A stretch of DNA of 64,000 nucleotides from Clostridia bacterium. Lineage in GTDB: Bacteria; Bacillota; Clostridia; Peptostreptococcales; Acidaminobacteraceae. Positions 42,437 to 51,565 of this stretch are shown here, piece by piece. The notes beneath the pieces are model-generated. The model was given only the letters and a program-made list of their open reading frames with translations. It did not search any database and was not told the DNA's origin. Numbering within the stretch: the stretch's first letter is position 1; every line of letters begins with the position of its first letter. Where the stretch lies: contig JAGYOH010000011.1 of NCBI GenBank assembly GCA_018399635.1, positions 1-64,000 of the forward strand, given 5' to 3'. The translations under genes were made by a program, and so were the position numbers.

Positions 42437-42794
42437 GAGAGGCGACGTCCTCCTGGTGGACCTCAACCCGGTGGTGGGTTCGGAGCAGGGGGGATCGAGG
42501 CCGGTCCTGGTGATTCAGAATGACATCGGCAATAAATATTCCCCCACCATCATCGTTGCCGCCATCACTGCCTGTGTGACGAAAACCGGGATGCCCACCC
42601 ACGTGCTGATCAGTCAGGAGATCGCCGGCCTTTCCCGGGAATCCCTCGTGCTCACCGAGCAGATCCGCACCATTGATAAAAAAAGAGTGATACAGAAGAT
42701 CGGCACCCTGCCCGATGAACTCATGGTCATGGTGGACAAGGCCCTCTTTATCAGTCTGGGACTCTTCAAAAAGGAGATGAATCATGAAGTTTAA
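42426..42794 (+). CDS. ndoA: MazF/EndoA-type mRNA endonuclease toxin
   Basis: 122 aa. [19 protein letters not shown] and [15 protein letters not shown] (residues 2-35), then THVLIS and [15 protein letters not shown], are the MazF/PemK fold motifs; the catalytic Arg and Thr of the family are in place. It cuts single-stranded mRNA at short motifs. The ATG at 42426 has AGGTGAT at proper distance; the ATG at 42417 is too close to it. Linked to alr and acpS as in Bacillus, where EndoA is part of a chromosomal toxin-antitoxin pair. Confidence 0.93.
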   Translation: MKIKRGDVLLVDLNPVVGSEQGGSRPVLVIQNDIGNKYSPTIIVAAITACVTKTGMPTHVLISQEIAGLSRESLVLTEQIRTIDKKRVIQKIGTLPDELMVMVDKALFISLGLFKKEMNHEV

Positions 42795-43224
42795 GCCATT
42801 GTTACTGATTTTCGGGCTGATGGTATTCCTGGGCGGTTTCCTGGTTTTCGGGGACACCGGCAGCGAGGATCCCCTGATCACCCTCAGTTACCTGGAAATG
42901 AGACTCAGAGAATGGGCGCCTTCAAGCAGTGAAGGGTCGGGGGAGAAGGACGTCTTTGAGGTGATCGAGGTCCAGGAGGGCGATAGGCTCACCCTGGGTC
43001 AAGGGACAGAGGTGATTCTCAGAGCGGGGGAGGCCAAGGCCTTTGTGACCCCCAAGGGAGGCCTTGCCGATGTGACTGCGGGCAAGGACATCGGTTTGGA
43101 TGAAATGATTCCTTTGAATCATCATCTCATCAATCCCGTCGCTGACGGCAGAGGGTTCATCTTCATGAGTCAGTCCTGGATCATGATCAAAGGAACCCAT
43201 ACGCTTTCTGAAACTATCCGCTAA
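42784..43224 (+). CDS. Secreted or membrane-anchored protein of unknown function
   Basis: 146 aa. A signal peptide or anchor (residues 1-22, [21 protein letters not shown]) is followed by a short low-complexity stretch ([10 protein letters not shown], ~47-56) and an extracellular, strand-rich domain containing [23 protein letters not shown] in broken form and [18 protein letters not shown] at the end. It resembles small exported proteins found near cell-wall genes in Clostridia. It overlaps mazF by 11 bases, so it is in the same operon and leads to the glycosyltransferase. Function unknown. Confidence 0.72.
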   Translation: MKFKPLLLIFGLMVFLGGFLVFGDTGSEDPLITLSYLEMRLREWAPSSSEGSGEKDVFEVIEVQEGDRLTLGQGTEVILRAGEAKAFVTPKGGLADVTAGKDIGLDEMIPLNHHLINPVADGRGFIFMSQSWIMIKGTHTLSETIR

Positions 43225-43234
43225 GGGGTCCTCT

Positions 43235-43966
43235 ATGAGATTTTCCCACATCGATATCATGGATATTCCGGTTTACAACAAAAGCGCTGAGGAAGCCTTC
43301 AAGGTTTTTATCAGGTTTTCCAAGGAGAACCGGGTGAGGACCCTTTATACCCCCAACACCGAAATGGTCATGATGGCCCAGAGAGATCCTGAATTCAAGG
43401 AGATTCTCAAGAGCTCCGATCTCAACCTGCCCGACGGCATCGGACTCAAGCTCTACGCCAGGATCCACGGATTGAGCCTGAAGGAAAAAATCGCCGGGGT
43501 CGAGTTCATGGAAAGAATTCTGAGTTATTGTGAAAAGACGGAGTTGAAAATTTACATACTGGGCGGAGCTGAAGGAGTTCCGGAAACCGCCGGTCGCCTG
43601 ATTCAGAAGAAGTACCCCCATATCAAGGTGGTGGGGACCCATCACGGCTATTTTTCCAAGGAAGAGGAACCCTATGTGACCGATGCCATCAACGAGGCTT
43701 CTCCCAACATCATTTTTGTGGGCCTCGGAGCGCCGAGGCAGGAAAAATGGATCCATCACCACAAGAGGCTTCTGGATGCCGAGGTGGTGATGGGGGTGGG
43801 CGGCAGCATTGATATTTTCGCCCAGAAGGCCAGAAGGGCCCCCCGGATTTTCATCACCCTCGGGCTCGAGTGGCTGTACCGGCTTGTGAAGCAGCCGACC
43901 CGGATCAGACGCATGCTCCTCCTGCCTAGATTTGTCATCATCGCGCTTTATCAACGATTCTTTTGA
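43235..43966 (+). CDS. WecG/TagA/CpsF-family glycosyltransferase
   Basis: 243 aa GT26 enzyme. Motifs: TPNTEMVMMAQRDPEF near residue 38, LNLPDGIGLKLYAR (about 63-76), the phosphate-binding ILGGAEGV, and IIFVGLGAPRQEKWIHHH (about 152-169), with a C-terminal RAPRIFITLGLEWLYRL membrane-association segment. TagA adds ManNAc to undecaprenyl-PP-GlcNAc at the start of wall teichoic acid synthesis; relatives act on other wall glycans. No tag genes are near, so the exact acceptor is open. Confidence 0.92.
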   Translation: MRFSHIDIMDIPVYNKSAEEAFKVFIRFSKENRVRTLYTPNTEMVMMAQRDPEFKEILKSSDLNLPDGIGLKLYARIHGLSLKEKIAGVEFMERILSYCEKTELKIYILGGAEGVPETAGRLIQKKYPHIKVVGTHHGYFSKEEEPYVTDAINEASPNIIFVGLGAPRQEKWIHHHKRLLDAEVVMGVGGSIDIFAQKARRAPRIFITLGLEWLYRLVKQPTRIRRMLLLPRFVIIALYQRFF

Positions 43967-44040
43967 TGGTTGATGGGGGGCGGTTTTTTTTTAAGGGGGC
44001 TGCAATGGGGTATGAAGAGGATTGAGAGAGGAGTGATGGC

Positions 44041-46425
44041 ATGGAAAGATTCCGTTTGACCGAGGACCAGCTGTACAAGGTTTGTGATTGTCGTTCCTTT
44101 GACTTTCAGACCACAGAGGATCTGACACCGCTGCAGGGGATCATCGGCCAGGACCGGGCGGTGAAGGCCTTGGATTTCGGGTTGAAAATTGAAAAAGGCG
44201 GTTACAACATATATGTTTCCGGGGGCTGGGGAACCGGCCGCAAAAGCTATGTCAATCTCATCACGGAAACCATGGCCGTCAAGAAGGACAAGGGGAAGGA
44301 CTGGGTCTATGTCAATAATTTTGAAAACCCCTACAGTCCCAAGGCGATTTATCTGGAGGGCGGAGAGGCCAGGGTCCTGGAGAAGCTCATGGAGCGGAGT
44401 TTGAGATTGATCAAGAAACAGATCAAGGAGGCCTTTGCTTCCAGGGACTATGAAAGCTCCAAGGCCATGCTCATGGAGGCCTACCACAAGAAAACCCAGG
44501 AAATCATCGAGAATCTCAATGAAATCGGCAAGAGGTTCGGCTTTGTCTTCAGCCATAATGAACAGGGACTGGTCAGTGTTCCCTTGAAGGAAGACGGCAG
44601 TCCCATGACGGAAAAGGAATACAAGAATATCTCTGAGGAGGAATACGGCCGCCTCAAAAACAATTCCAGCACCCTGGGGATCGAGGCGGTGGATTATTTC
44701 AATCTGCTGAGAAGTGAAGAGGAAAAGCTGACGGGCAAGGTCAGGAATCTGGATGAAAGCATCGCCAGGAAAATCGTGACCTTCAATATCGAGAGCATGG
44801 AAAAGAAACTCCATCTCAACCCGGGTCTCGAGACCTTCTTGAAGGATTTCGGCAAGGACATCATCGACCATCTGGACCGGTTCAGGGTGGACAAGGAGGA
44901 GACCCAGAGCAACAACCCCCTCTTGATGCTGGCCCAGAGCACCGATGAGAATTTCTTTGACCGTTATCAAATCAATCTGCTCATCGACAACGGGGCCAAG
45001 GAAACCGCCCCGGTGGTCTTTGAATCCAATCCCACCTATTACAATCTTCTGGGCGCCGTGGAATACCGCAATGAGATGGGGGTCATGAAGACGGATTTCA
45101 CCCAGATCAAGCCGGGGGCTCTTCATGAAGCCAACGGGGGCTATCTGATTCTCGAGGCCAAGGAGCTTTTATCGGCCCCCTTCGCCTGGCAGGCCCTGAA
45201 ACGGGCCCTCCTCACCGGCAGGCTCCACATCGAGAGCCTGGGCAAGCATTCCGGTGCCATCATGACCACCACCCTCAAACCGGAGCCCATCCCGGTGGAT
45301 GTGAAGGTGATTCTCATCGGGGACTACTACATTTACAGCCTGCTCCATGAATACGATGAGGAGTTCGGCAAACTTTTCAGAATCATGGCGGACTTCGACA
45401 GTGAAATGAATCGGGACGATGACAACGTGATGCGGTTCGCCCGCTTCATCGCCACCCACTGTGAAAAGGAGAATCTGCTGCCCTTTGACAAGGGCGCCGT
45501 GGGTCGGATCGTGGAGTACAGCGCCCGACTGGCGGACCAGAAGGACAAACTGACGGCCCGGTTCAACAAGATCGTGGCCATCCTCATTGAAGCCGACCAG
45601 TGGGCCCGGATCTACGGGGATGAGGTGGTTTCAGAAAAACATATAGAAAAAACCCTCCATGAGATCAACCAAAGGACCAACAAGGTGGAGGAAAAGGTGT
45701 TGGAAATGTTTGAATCCAACGATTACCTCCTGGAGGTGGCTGGTGAAAAGGTGGGGGAAATCAACGGCCTTGCGGTGCTCGGTACGGGTCAGTACACCTT
45801 CGGGAAGCCCTCCAAAATCACCGTCTCCTCCTACCGGGGCAAGGCGGGAATCATCAATATCGAGCGTGAAGTGAAGACCAGTGGCAGCATCCATGACAAG
45901 GGTGTGATGATTCTGACCGGCTACATGGGTTATCAGTACGCCCAGGACAAACCCCTGGCCCTGTCGGCCAGCATTGTTTTCGAGCAGCTCTACAGCGGGG
46001 TCGACGGCGACAGTGCCTCGAGCACGGAGCTCTACGCCCTCTTGTCGAGTATCGCCGGAATCCCTGTCAGGCAGGGAATCGCGGTGACGGGGTCCATCAA
46101 CCAGCGGGGCCGGATACAACCCATCGGAGGGGTCAATGAAAAAATCGAGGGTTTTTTCAAGGTCTGTAAAATGAAGGGTCTCACCGGAGACCAGGGGGTG
46201 ATCATCCCCCATCAGAACGTGAAGAACCTGATGCTTTCAGAGGAGGTTCTTCAGGCGGTGATCGCCAGAGACTTCCACGTCTATGCGGTGAAGCACATCG
46301 ATGAGGGCATCGAGATCCTCACGGGACTCAAGGCGGGGGACATTCATACCAAGGGGACCGTCCATTACCTGGTGAATGAGCGGTTGAAGGATTTGGCAAA
46401 AAACAAGGATGAAGCCGGAGATTGA
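44041..46425 (+). CDS. ATP-binding Lon-family protease (LonB/LonH-like)
   Basis: 794 aa. An N-terminal ATPase region with GIIGQDRAVKALDFGLKI and a variant Walker A, GGWGTGRKS (near residues 60-68), Walker B-like GALHEANGGYLILEAKELL (about 360), then a C-terminal Lon peptidase domain with catalytic Ser in GDSASSTELYALLSSIAGIP (near 657) and Lys in IGGVNEKIEGFF (near 701). It is not the classical soluble Lon; it belongs to the group with a long helical insertion inside the ATPase domain. Probably degrades damaged or regulatory proteins. A terminator follows its end. Confidence 0.88.
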   Translation: MERFRLTEDQLYKVCDCRSFDFQTTEDLTPLQGIIGQDRAVKALDFGLKIEKGGYNIYVSGGWGTGRKSYVNLITETMAVKKDKGKDWVYVNNFENPYSPKAIYLEGGEARVLEKLMERSLRLIKKQIKEAFASRDYESSKAMLMEAYHKKTQEIIENLNEIGKRFGFVFSHNEQGLVSVPLKEDGSPMTEKEYKNISEEEYGRLKNNSSTLGIEAVDYFNLLRSEEEKLTGKVRNLDESIARKIVTFNIESMEKKLHLNPGLETFLKDFGKDIIDHLDRFRVDKEETQSNNPLLMLAQSTDENFFDRYQINLLIDNGAKETAPVVFESNPTYYNLLGAVEYRNEMGVMKTDFTQIKPGALHEANGGYLILEAKELLSAPFAWQALKRALLTGRLHIESLGKHSGAIMTTTLKPEPIPVDVKVILIGDYYIYSLLHEYDEEFGKLFRIMADFDSEMNRDDDNVMRFARFIATHCEKENLLPFDKGAVGRIVEYSARLADQKDKLTARFNKIVAILIEADQWARIYGDEVVSEKHIEKTLHEINQRTNKVEEKVLEMFESNDYLLEVAGEKVGEINGLAVLGTGQYTFGKPSKITVSSYRGKAGIINIEREVKTSGSIHDKGVMILTGYMGYQYAQDKPLALSASIVFEQLYSGVDGDSASSTELYALLSSIAGIPVRQGIAVTGSINQRGRIQPIGGVNEKIEGFFKVCKMKGLTGDQGVIIPHQNVKNLMLSEEVLQAVIARDFHVYAVKHIDEGIEILTGLKAGDIHTKGTVHYLVNERLKDLAKNKDEAGD

Positions 46426-46446
46426 CCGGCTTCATCTTCATTTTTT
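46408..46446. terminator. Terminator between convergent lon-like gene and folate cyclo-ligase gene
   Basis: Perfect 11-bp stem GATGAAGCCGG (46408-46418) / CCGGCTTCATC (46426-46436) with a 7-base loop, then TTCATTTTTT. It overlaps the last codons of the protease gene. On the other strand the A-rich flank is weaker. Confidence 0.82.
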
Positions 46447-47007
46447 GAAGGTCAGTATGCGGCTTTCGGTGACGAGATGGTCCACGGGAAGGTCATAGCG
46501 GTCCCTGGGGACCTCCTCCACCACCTGCAGATCAAAGCCGATGGCGATCTTGAGGACCTTGTCCCCGGTCACGGCGAAGAGCCGGTCATAAAAACCGCCC
46601 CCGTAGCCGATGCGGTATCCCGTGAGGTCAAAAACCACCCCCGGAGTGATGACCACGTCCAGACTCAGGGGGGACAGAATGAGGGAGGGATTCTCGACAG
46701 GCTCCAGGATTCCGAATCCGGAGGGTTCGAGATCCTCGTGGGAGGTGTAGGGGTAGAGCTGCATGGTCTTTTGTTTCAGGTCGACCCGTGGGATGACCAC
46801 CCTGCAGCCCAGGGTCTTGAGATAGTCGATCAGGGGCCTGGTCCGGACTTCCTTGCCGAAGTCGATGAAAATCATCACGGACTTTCCCGTGAGGGCTTCT
46901 TCAAAGGATTTGAGGTTCTCCAGGATGGCCATGGATTTTTCAGTGATCGCTTCCGGTTGGAGCTGATTCCGGCGGTATAAAATTTCCCTGCGCCATTTCT
47001 TTTTCAT
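46438..47007 (-). CDS. 5-formyltetrahydrofolate cyclo-ligase
   Basis: 189 aa. Converts 5-formyl-THF and ATP to 5,10-methenyl-THF, recycling folate. N-terminal RREILYRRNQL, central VVIPRVD and the C-terminal ATP-binding block VFDLTGYRIGYGGGFYDRLF (about 131-150) are standard. The ATG at 47007 follows GGAGG at 5 bases; the frame can be extended to a TTG inside that site, which is unlikely. It is divergent from ftsE. Confidence 0.93.
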   Translation of the reverse strand: MKKKWRREILYRRNQLQPEAITEKSMAILENLKSFEEALTGKSVMIFIDFGKEVRTRPLIDYLKTLGCRVVIPRVDLKQKTMQLYPYTSHEDLEPSGFGILEPVENPSLILSPLSLDVVITPGVVFDLTGYRIGYGGGFYDRLFAVTGDKVLKIAIGFDLQVVEEVPRDRYDLPVDHLVTESRILTFKK

Positions 47008-47032
47008 TATTGCCTCCAATTTGCCATTTTCC

Positions 47033-47067
47033 TTGTGTTTACGCTTTCAAAAACATTATAATATAAT
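47033..47067 (+). promoter_or_regulatory. Promoter region of ftsEX operon
   Basis: Two overlapping TATAAT elements (47057-47062, 47062-47067) with candidate -35 boxes TTGTGT (47033-47038) and TTTACG (47038-47043), each at 18 bp. ftsE starts 31 bases after, behind TAGGAGAG. Confidence 0.6.
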
Positions 47068-47097
47068 AGAGTGCTCGACCTAGGAGAGATATAAAAC

Positions 47098-47772
47098 ATG
47101 ATAACATTAAACGGGGTTACAAAACAATATCCGGGAGGAAGTCTTGCCCTTGACAATATCGATCTTCACATTGAAAAAGGGGAATTTGTTTTTGTCGTGG
47201 GACAGAGCGGCGCTGGAAAATCCACCTTTGTGAAGCTGATTTTGAAGGAAGAAAATCCCTCGAAGGGAAAGGTCGTCATTGACGGAACGGATCTGGGACA
47301 GCTTCATCGTCGAAGAGTTCCCTACCTCAGAAGAAAGATGGGCGTCGTTTTTCAGGATTTCAGACTCCTGCCCAAGAAGACGGTCTATGAAAATGTGGCC
47401 TACTCCATGGAAATCATCGGAGCCAGGCCCAAGGAAGTCCGAAAAAGAGTGCCTCTGATTCTCAGCATGGTGGGGCTTTCCCAGTGTACGAAAAAATACC
47501 CGGAGCAACTGTCCGGCGGTGAACAGCAACGGGTCTCCATTGCCAGGGCCATGATCAACAATCCGCCCCTGCTCATTGCCGATGAACCCACCGGCAACCT
47601 GGACCCTGAAACCTCCTGGGAGATCATGCGGCTGCTCAAACAGTTCAATGGCAACGGAACAACGGTCATCATGGCGACCCATGACCAGAATATCGTCGAT
47701 GCCATGAAAATGAGGGTGGTCCAACTGGAAAACGGCCGCATCATCCGGGATGAGAGCAAGGGGGGCTACTAG
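47098..47772 (+). CDS. ftsE: Cell-division ATP-binding protein FtsE
   Basis: 224 aa ABC ATPase. Walker A GQSGAGKSTFVKLIL (about residues 36-50), Q-loop GVVFQDFRLL, signature LSGGEQQRVSIARA (about 139-152) and Walker B LLIADEPTGNLD. The N-terminus MITLNGVTKQYPGG is typical FtsE. Powers FtsX to activate a periplasmic or extracellular peptidoglycan hydrolase at the septum. Followed without a gap by ftsX. Confidence 0.96.
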   Translation: MITLNGVTKQYPGGSLALDNIDLHIEKGEFVFVVGQSGAGKSTFVKLILKEENPSKGKVVIDGTDLGQLHRRRVPYLRRKMGVVFQDFRLLPKKTVYENVAYSMEIIGARPKEVRKRVPLILSMVGLSQCTKKYPEQLSGGEQQRVSIARAMINNPPLLIADEPTGNLDPETSWEIMRLLKQFNGNGTTVIMATHDQNIVDAMKMRVVQLENGRIIRDESKGGY

Positions 47773-48657
47773 ATGAGAAGTTATTCAATCAAGGAAACCT
47801 TCCAGAGCCTTTTCAGAAATCACTTGATGTCCATCGCCTCCATTACCACGGTGGCCGCCTCCTTGCTGATTCTGGGCATCATCATGAGCCTGATCATCAA
47901 TATCAACTCTTTTTCCGAGGGGATCAGACATCAGTTTGATTCCATCAGCGTTTATGTGGCCGAGGGACTGACTCAAGAGGAAATCATGGCTCTGGGACAG
48001 GAAATCGAGGCCATAGAGGGGGTTCACAGCATTGTCTATGAAACCCAGGACCAGGCCCTTGAGAACATGCGCATCGATTTCGACGAGTATGCCTATCTGC
48101 TCGACGGACTGGAGTACAATCCCTTTCCCAACAGCTATATCGTGAATCTCGAGAGCATCGGTTTCGCCGACCAGGTGGTCCGGAAAATGACGACACTCCG
48201 GGGAATCGAGGAAATCAAGTTCTACAAGGATCTGGTGAACCAGATCATCGACCTCACCAGTTATGTCAGAAACATCGGCCTGGTCCTGACCCTGTTTCTT
48301 GCCGGTATCGCCACCTTCATCATCAACAATACCATCAAGCTGACCATCAATGCCCGTCGAACGGAAATATCCATCATGAAATACGTGGGGGCGACCAGCT
48401 GGTATATCCGCTGGCCCTTCATTCTGGAAGGGACCGTGCTGGGTCTGGTGGGCTCTCTCATCGCCACAGGCCTGGTCTACCTGATTTACAACTACAGTTT
48501 CAACCTGTTCACCAGCCAGTTCTATGTGGTCTTTGCGGCCTATATCCTCAACGTTGAAACCATCGTCGGCGAAATCCTGTCCCTCAATATCCTCATCGGC
48601 GCGGGAATCGGCGCCCTGGGTTCCATGATGTCGATCCGTCGATATCTGAACGTGTAG
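47773..48657 (+). CDS. ftsX: Cell-division membrane protein FtsX
   Basis: 294 aa. Four transmembrane segments (about residues 22-45, 170-190, 215-240, 260-285) and a large extracellular loop between the first two, which binds the hydrolase. N-terminal SIKETFQSLFRNHLMSIASITTVAASL and ARRTEISIMKYVGATSWYIRWPF are FtsX signatures. It adjoins ftsE directly, and the hydrolase gene follows. Confidence 0.95.
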   Translation: MRSYSIKETFQSLFRNHLMSIASITTVAASLLILGIIMSLIININSFSEGIRHQFDSISVYVAEGLTQEEIMALGQEIEAIEGVHSIVYETQDQALENMRIDFDEYAYLLDGLEYNPFPNSYIVNLESIGFADQVVRKMTTLRGIEEIKFYKDLVNQIIDLTSYVRNIGLVLTLFLAGIATFIINNTIKLTINARRTEISIMKYVGATSWYIRWPFILEGTVLGLVGSLIATGLVYLIYNYSFNLFTSQFYVVFAAYILNVETIVGEILSLNILIGAGIGALGSMMSIRRYLNV

Positions 48658-48666
48658 GTGATGACG

Positions 48667-49797
48667 ATGACAAAGCGAAAAACAATTTCAATCCTCCTGG
48701 TCCTGGTCCTGCTGGCCTCCTCCTTTGCCATGGCCAGCAGCGAGATCCAGTACCGGGAAGATGAATTGCAAAAGGTCCAGGAAAGCATCAAAGCCCTCGA
48801 CAGCGCCATCAGGGAAAAGGAGACCAGCAAGAAACAGATTGTCAATGACGTCAACGCCCTCAACAATTCCATCAGGAATCTGGACAATGAAATCACCACC
48901 CTCGATGACGAGATTGCCGGTTATGAGGAGGAAATCCGACTCAAGGAGATTGAACTTGAAAATACTGAAACCACCCTTGAAGAGAAAAAGGAGATTTTCT
49001 ATGAACGTCTCCGGGTGATGTACAAATCGAAAAATGTAGGCTACTTCGAGATCGTATTCGGGGCCAGGGACTTTGAAGACCTGTTGACCCGCATCGACAT
49101 GATCCGGCTGCTGGTGGCCCACGATACCGACCTCATAGAAGTTCTGGGGGAGGAAATCAGTCACATGGAGGCCTTGAAGACGGAGCTTGAAGCAGCCAAG
49201 GTGAGCCTCGAGTCCACCAAGGACGAACTGAAGGTCAAACAGGGACGTCTCAACGAGGATGTCGGCGTCCTGGAGACCAAAAAGATTCAGCTCAACAAGG
49301 ATCTGCAGGCCCTGGAAAGCCAGGTGGACCGGTTGAACAGTGACGCCGATCAGCTGACCAGCATCATCGCCAACCTGAAACTGCAGGAAATCTATGTGGG
49401 AGGCGAAATGGCCTGGCCGGCTCCCGGCGTGTATCGCATCACCTCCCCCTTCGGCTATCGGATCCATCCCATTCTCAATATCAGAAAACTCCACACGGGA
49501 GTCGATATCGGAACGCCTTCAGGGACCACCATCGTGGCGGCTCAAAGCGGCGATGTCATTTATTCTGACTGGTACGGGGGTTATGGTCTGGTGGTCATGA
49601 TCGACCATGGGGGAGGCATTGTGACCCTCTACGGCCACAATTCAAAACTCCTGGTCAAGGTCGGCCAGACAGTGACAAAGGGAGATCCCATCTCCCTGAG
49701 CGGGACCACCGGTCTCTCTACGGGACCCCATCTTCACTTCGAGGTCAGGGTCGACGGCGACTACGTCGACCCCCTCACCTATGTGACAGCAAATTAG
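48667..49797 (+). CDS. Murein hydrolase (M23/LytM) with coiled coil, EnvC/PcsB-like FtsEX partner
   Basis: 376 aa. Signal peptide (about residues 1-24, ending ASSFAMASS), a long coiled coil (about 28-240) and a C-terminal LytM endopeptidase domain with zinc ligands in KLHTGVDIGTPSG (near 277-289) and GPHLHFEVRVDG near the end. The complete HxxxD and HxH set suggests it is an active enzyme rather than a degenerate activator like EnvC. ATG 48667 has AGGTG at 6 bases. Placement after ftsEX marks it as the hydrolase they control. Confidence 0.9.
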   Translation: MTKRKTISILLVLVLLASSFAMASSEIQYREDELQKVQESIKALDSAIREKETSKKQIVNDVNALNNSIRNLDNEITTLDDEIAGYEEEIRLKEIELENTETTLEEKKEIFYERLRVMYKSKNVGYFEIVFGARDFEDLLTRIDMIRLLVAHDTDLIEVLGEEISHMEALKTELEAAKVSLESTKDELKVKQGRLNEDVGVLETKKIQLNKDLQALESQVDRLNSDADQLTSIIANLKLQEIYVGGEMAWPAPGVYRITSPFGYRIHPILNIRKLHTGVDIGTPSGTTIVAAQSGDVIYSDWYGGYGLVVMIDHGGGIVTLYGHNSKLLVKVGQTVTKGDPISLSGTTGLSTGPHLHFEVRVDGDYVDPLTYVTAN

Positions 49798-49812
49798 AGG
49801 AATGGTGAAACT

Positions 49813-51036
49813 ATGAAGAGAAGCAGACTCTTGATCCTGATAATGGTGGTTGCCATTTTTGTCAGCTTCAGTACGTTTATCGTCAGCAATTTCGTCCAGT
49901 TGAAAATAGACGACAAGGTTCTGGTGAGTGCAAGCCGTTATGACGAGCTTCAAGCCCTCGAGAATCGATTTGCCAAGGTGCTTTACCTTGAGGAGTATAT
50001 CGAAGACCATTTTTACCGTGAAATCGATGATATTCCCTTCGACGACTACCTGTTCAAGGGTGTTTTTGAGGCCATTGACGATCCCTACTCGGTATATATG
50101 ACCCGGGAGGAGTACCAGGCCTTCAAGGAAATCAACAGCGGCACCTACAGCGGCATCGGAGTGACCGTCACCGAAGGTGAGGACCATATCGTGACAGTGG
50201 TTTCCCCCATCGAAGGGACTCCCGGCGAGGCGGCGGGCCTCATGCCTGGAGACCGGATCGTGAAGGTGGACGGCATCGACATCCGGGGGGAATCCCTGGA
50301 CTATGCCGTATCCCTCATCAAGGGGGAGGAGGGTACCGACGTGTCCCTGACCATCGACAGGGAGGATACGGAAATTTTCACCGTGACCATCACCCGGGCC
50401 GTCGTCGTGACCAAGTCCGTCATTTTCGAGGCCTTGGAGGAGAATCTGGGTTATTTGAGGATCACCACCTTCGACGACAAGTCCTACAGTGAGTTCGAGG
50501 CCGCCATCAATGAGTTGATGTCCGCCGGCGTCTCCGGCCTGGTCATCGATTTGAGAAACAACCCCGGGGGCTCCCTCAACGAGGTGGTGAAGATCGCCGA
50601 CCTGCTCCTGGGAGAGCAGATCATCGTCTACACCCAGGACAGGGAAGGCAACAAGGACGTCGAGAGGTCCGACAGGAGTCGTGTCGACCTTCCCCTGGTG
50701 GTTTTGACAAACCGGGGAAGTGCCAGTGCCTCGGAAATCCTGACGGCGGCCATCCAGGACAGCAACTCGGGGGTGGTGGTGGGAGAGACCACCTTCGGCA
50801 AGGGCGTGGTGCAGATTTCAGTACCCTTGAGGGATGGCAGCGCTTTCAAGCTCACCATCAGTGAGTATTTCACCCCCAACGGGGTAAATATACACGGCGT
50901 AGGGATCGAGCCGGATATCAATCTTGAAGACATCGAAGCCCAGGGATATGATTTGGAAGAATCCGAAGATGGTGTCCTGGATTTTGCCACAGACTATTTA
51001 ACCACCATCACCCAAGGAGCCGATCATGATCATTAG
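49813..51036 (+). CDS. ctpA: C-terminal processing peptidase (S41), CtpA-like
   Basis: 407 aa. N-terminal membrane anchor (about residues 5-27), a PDZ domain (about 105-190, with GIGVTVTEGEDHIVTVVSPIEG split over strands) and the S41 protease core with DLRNNPGGSLNEVVKIADLLL, the Ser in TNRGSASASEIL (near 301) and the Lys in GETTFGKGVVQ (near 326). Processes exported proteins at the cell surface. It follows the FtsEX hydrolase, so it may trim or regulate that enzyme (inference). Confidence 0.94.
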   Translation: MKRSRLLILIMVVAIFVSFSTFIVSNFVQLKIDDKVLVSASRYDELQALENRFAKVLYLEEYIEDHFYREIDDIPFDDYLFKGVFEAIDDPYSVYMTREEYQAFKEINSGTYSGIGVTVTEGEDHIVTVVSPIEGTPGEAAGLMPGDRIVKVDGIDIRGESLDYAVSLIKGEEGTDVSLTIDREDTEIFTVTITRAVVVTKSVIFEALEENLGYLRITTFDDKSYSEFEAAINELMSAGVSGLVIDLRNNPGGSLNEVVKIADLLLGEQIIVYTQDREGNKDVERSDRSRVDLPLVVLTNRGSASASEILTAAIQDSNSGVVVGETTFGKGVVQISVPLRDGSAFKLTISEYFTPNGVNIHGVGIEPDINLEDIEAQGYDLEESEDGVLDFATDYLTTITQGADHDH

Positions 51037-51565
51037 AAAAGCGAGCGTCTATGACGCTTCAGGTGTCGCCAAAGTCCACTACGAAATGTTCCTCAGGACC
51101 TATTCCCAGATTTATCCTGAGGATGTGATGGGAAAGGTCGATTATGAAAAGACCAAGAAGAAATGGTACAAGATTCTGGCGGAGGAGAACGATGTCCTGG
51201 TGGCGGAGGCCAGCGACGGCAGAATCGTCGGCTTCGTCAAGGGCCGTCCCGTGGAGGACAAGGCCTATGACAGTGAGATTTCCGCCATTTTCGTCCTGGA
51301 CAAGTATCAGAATTCAGGTCTTGGCAAGGACCTGTTTTTCGGCTGTCTCAGGGAACTGACTCAAAGCAAGTGCGCCAGCACCATCGTGTGGTGCAACAAG
51401 GACAACCCTTCGGTGAATTTCTACGAGTCCATCGGCGGCGAGATTTTTGAAACCAAAATCGATCGGATCGGTGACCGGGATTATGTGATCCTGGGTTTCA
51501 AGTGGGACAATATCAATGCCATCATCAGCACCTACAGTCGGGAGGATTTTGATGAAGAACAGTAA
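51026..51565 (+). CDS. GNAT-family N-acetyltransferase
   Basis: 179 aa. N-terminal IRKASVYDASGVAKVHYEMF, the acetyl-CoA pyrophosphate loop around LDKYQNSGLGKDLFFGCL (about 90-107) and the C-terminal WCNKDNPSVNFYESIGGEIFE are GNAT motifs A and B. Substrate unknown. It overlaps ctpA by 11 bases and the next gene by 14, placing it inside the envelope operon. Confidence 0.88.
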   Translation: MIIRKASVYDASGVAKVHYEMFLRTYSQIYPEDVMGKVDYEKTKKKWYKILAEENDVLVAEASDGRIVGFVKGRPVEDKAYDSEISAIFVLDKYQNSGLGKDLFFGCLRELTQSKCASTIVWCNKDNPSVNFYESIGGEIFETKIDRIGDRDYVILGFKWDNINAIISTYSREDFDEEQ

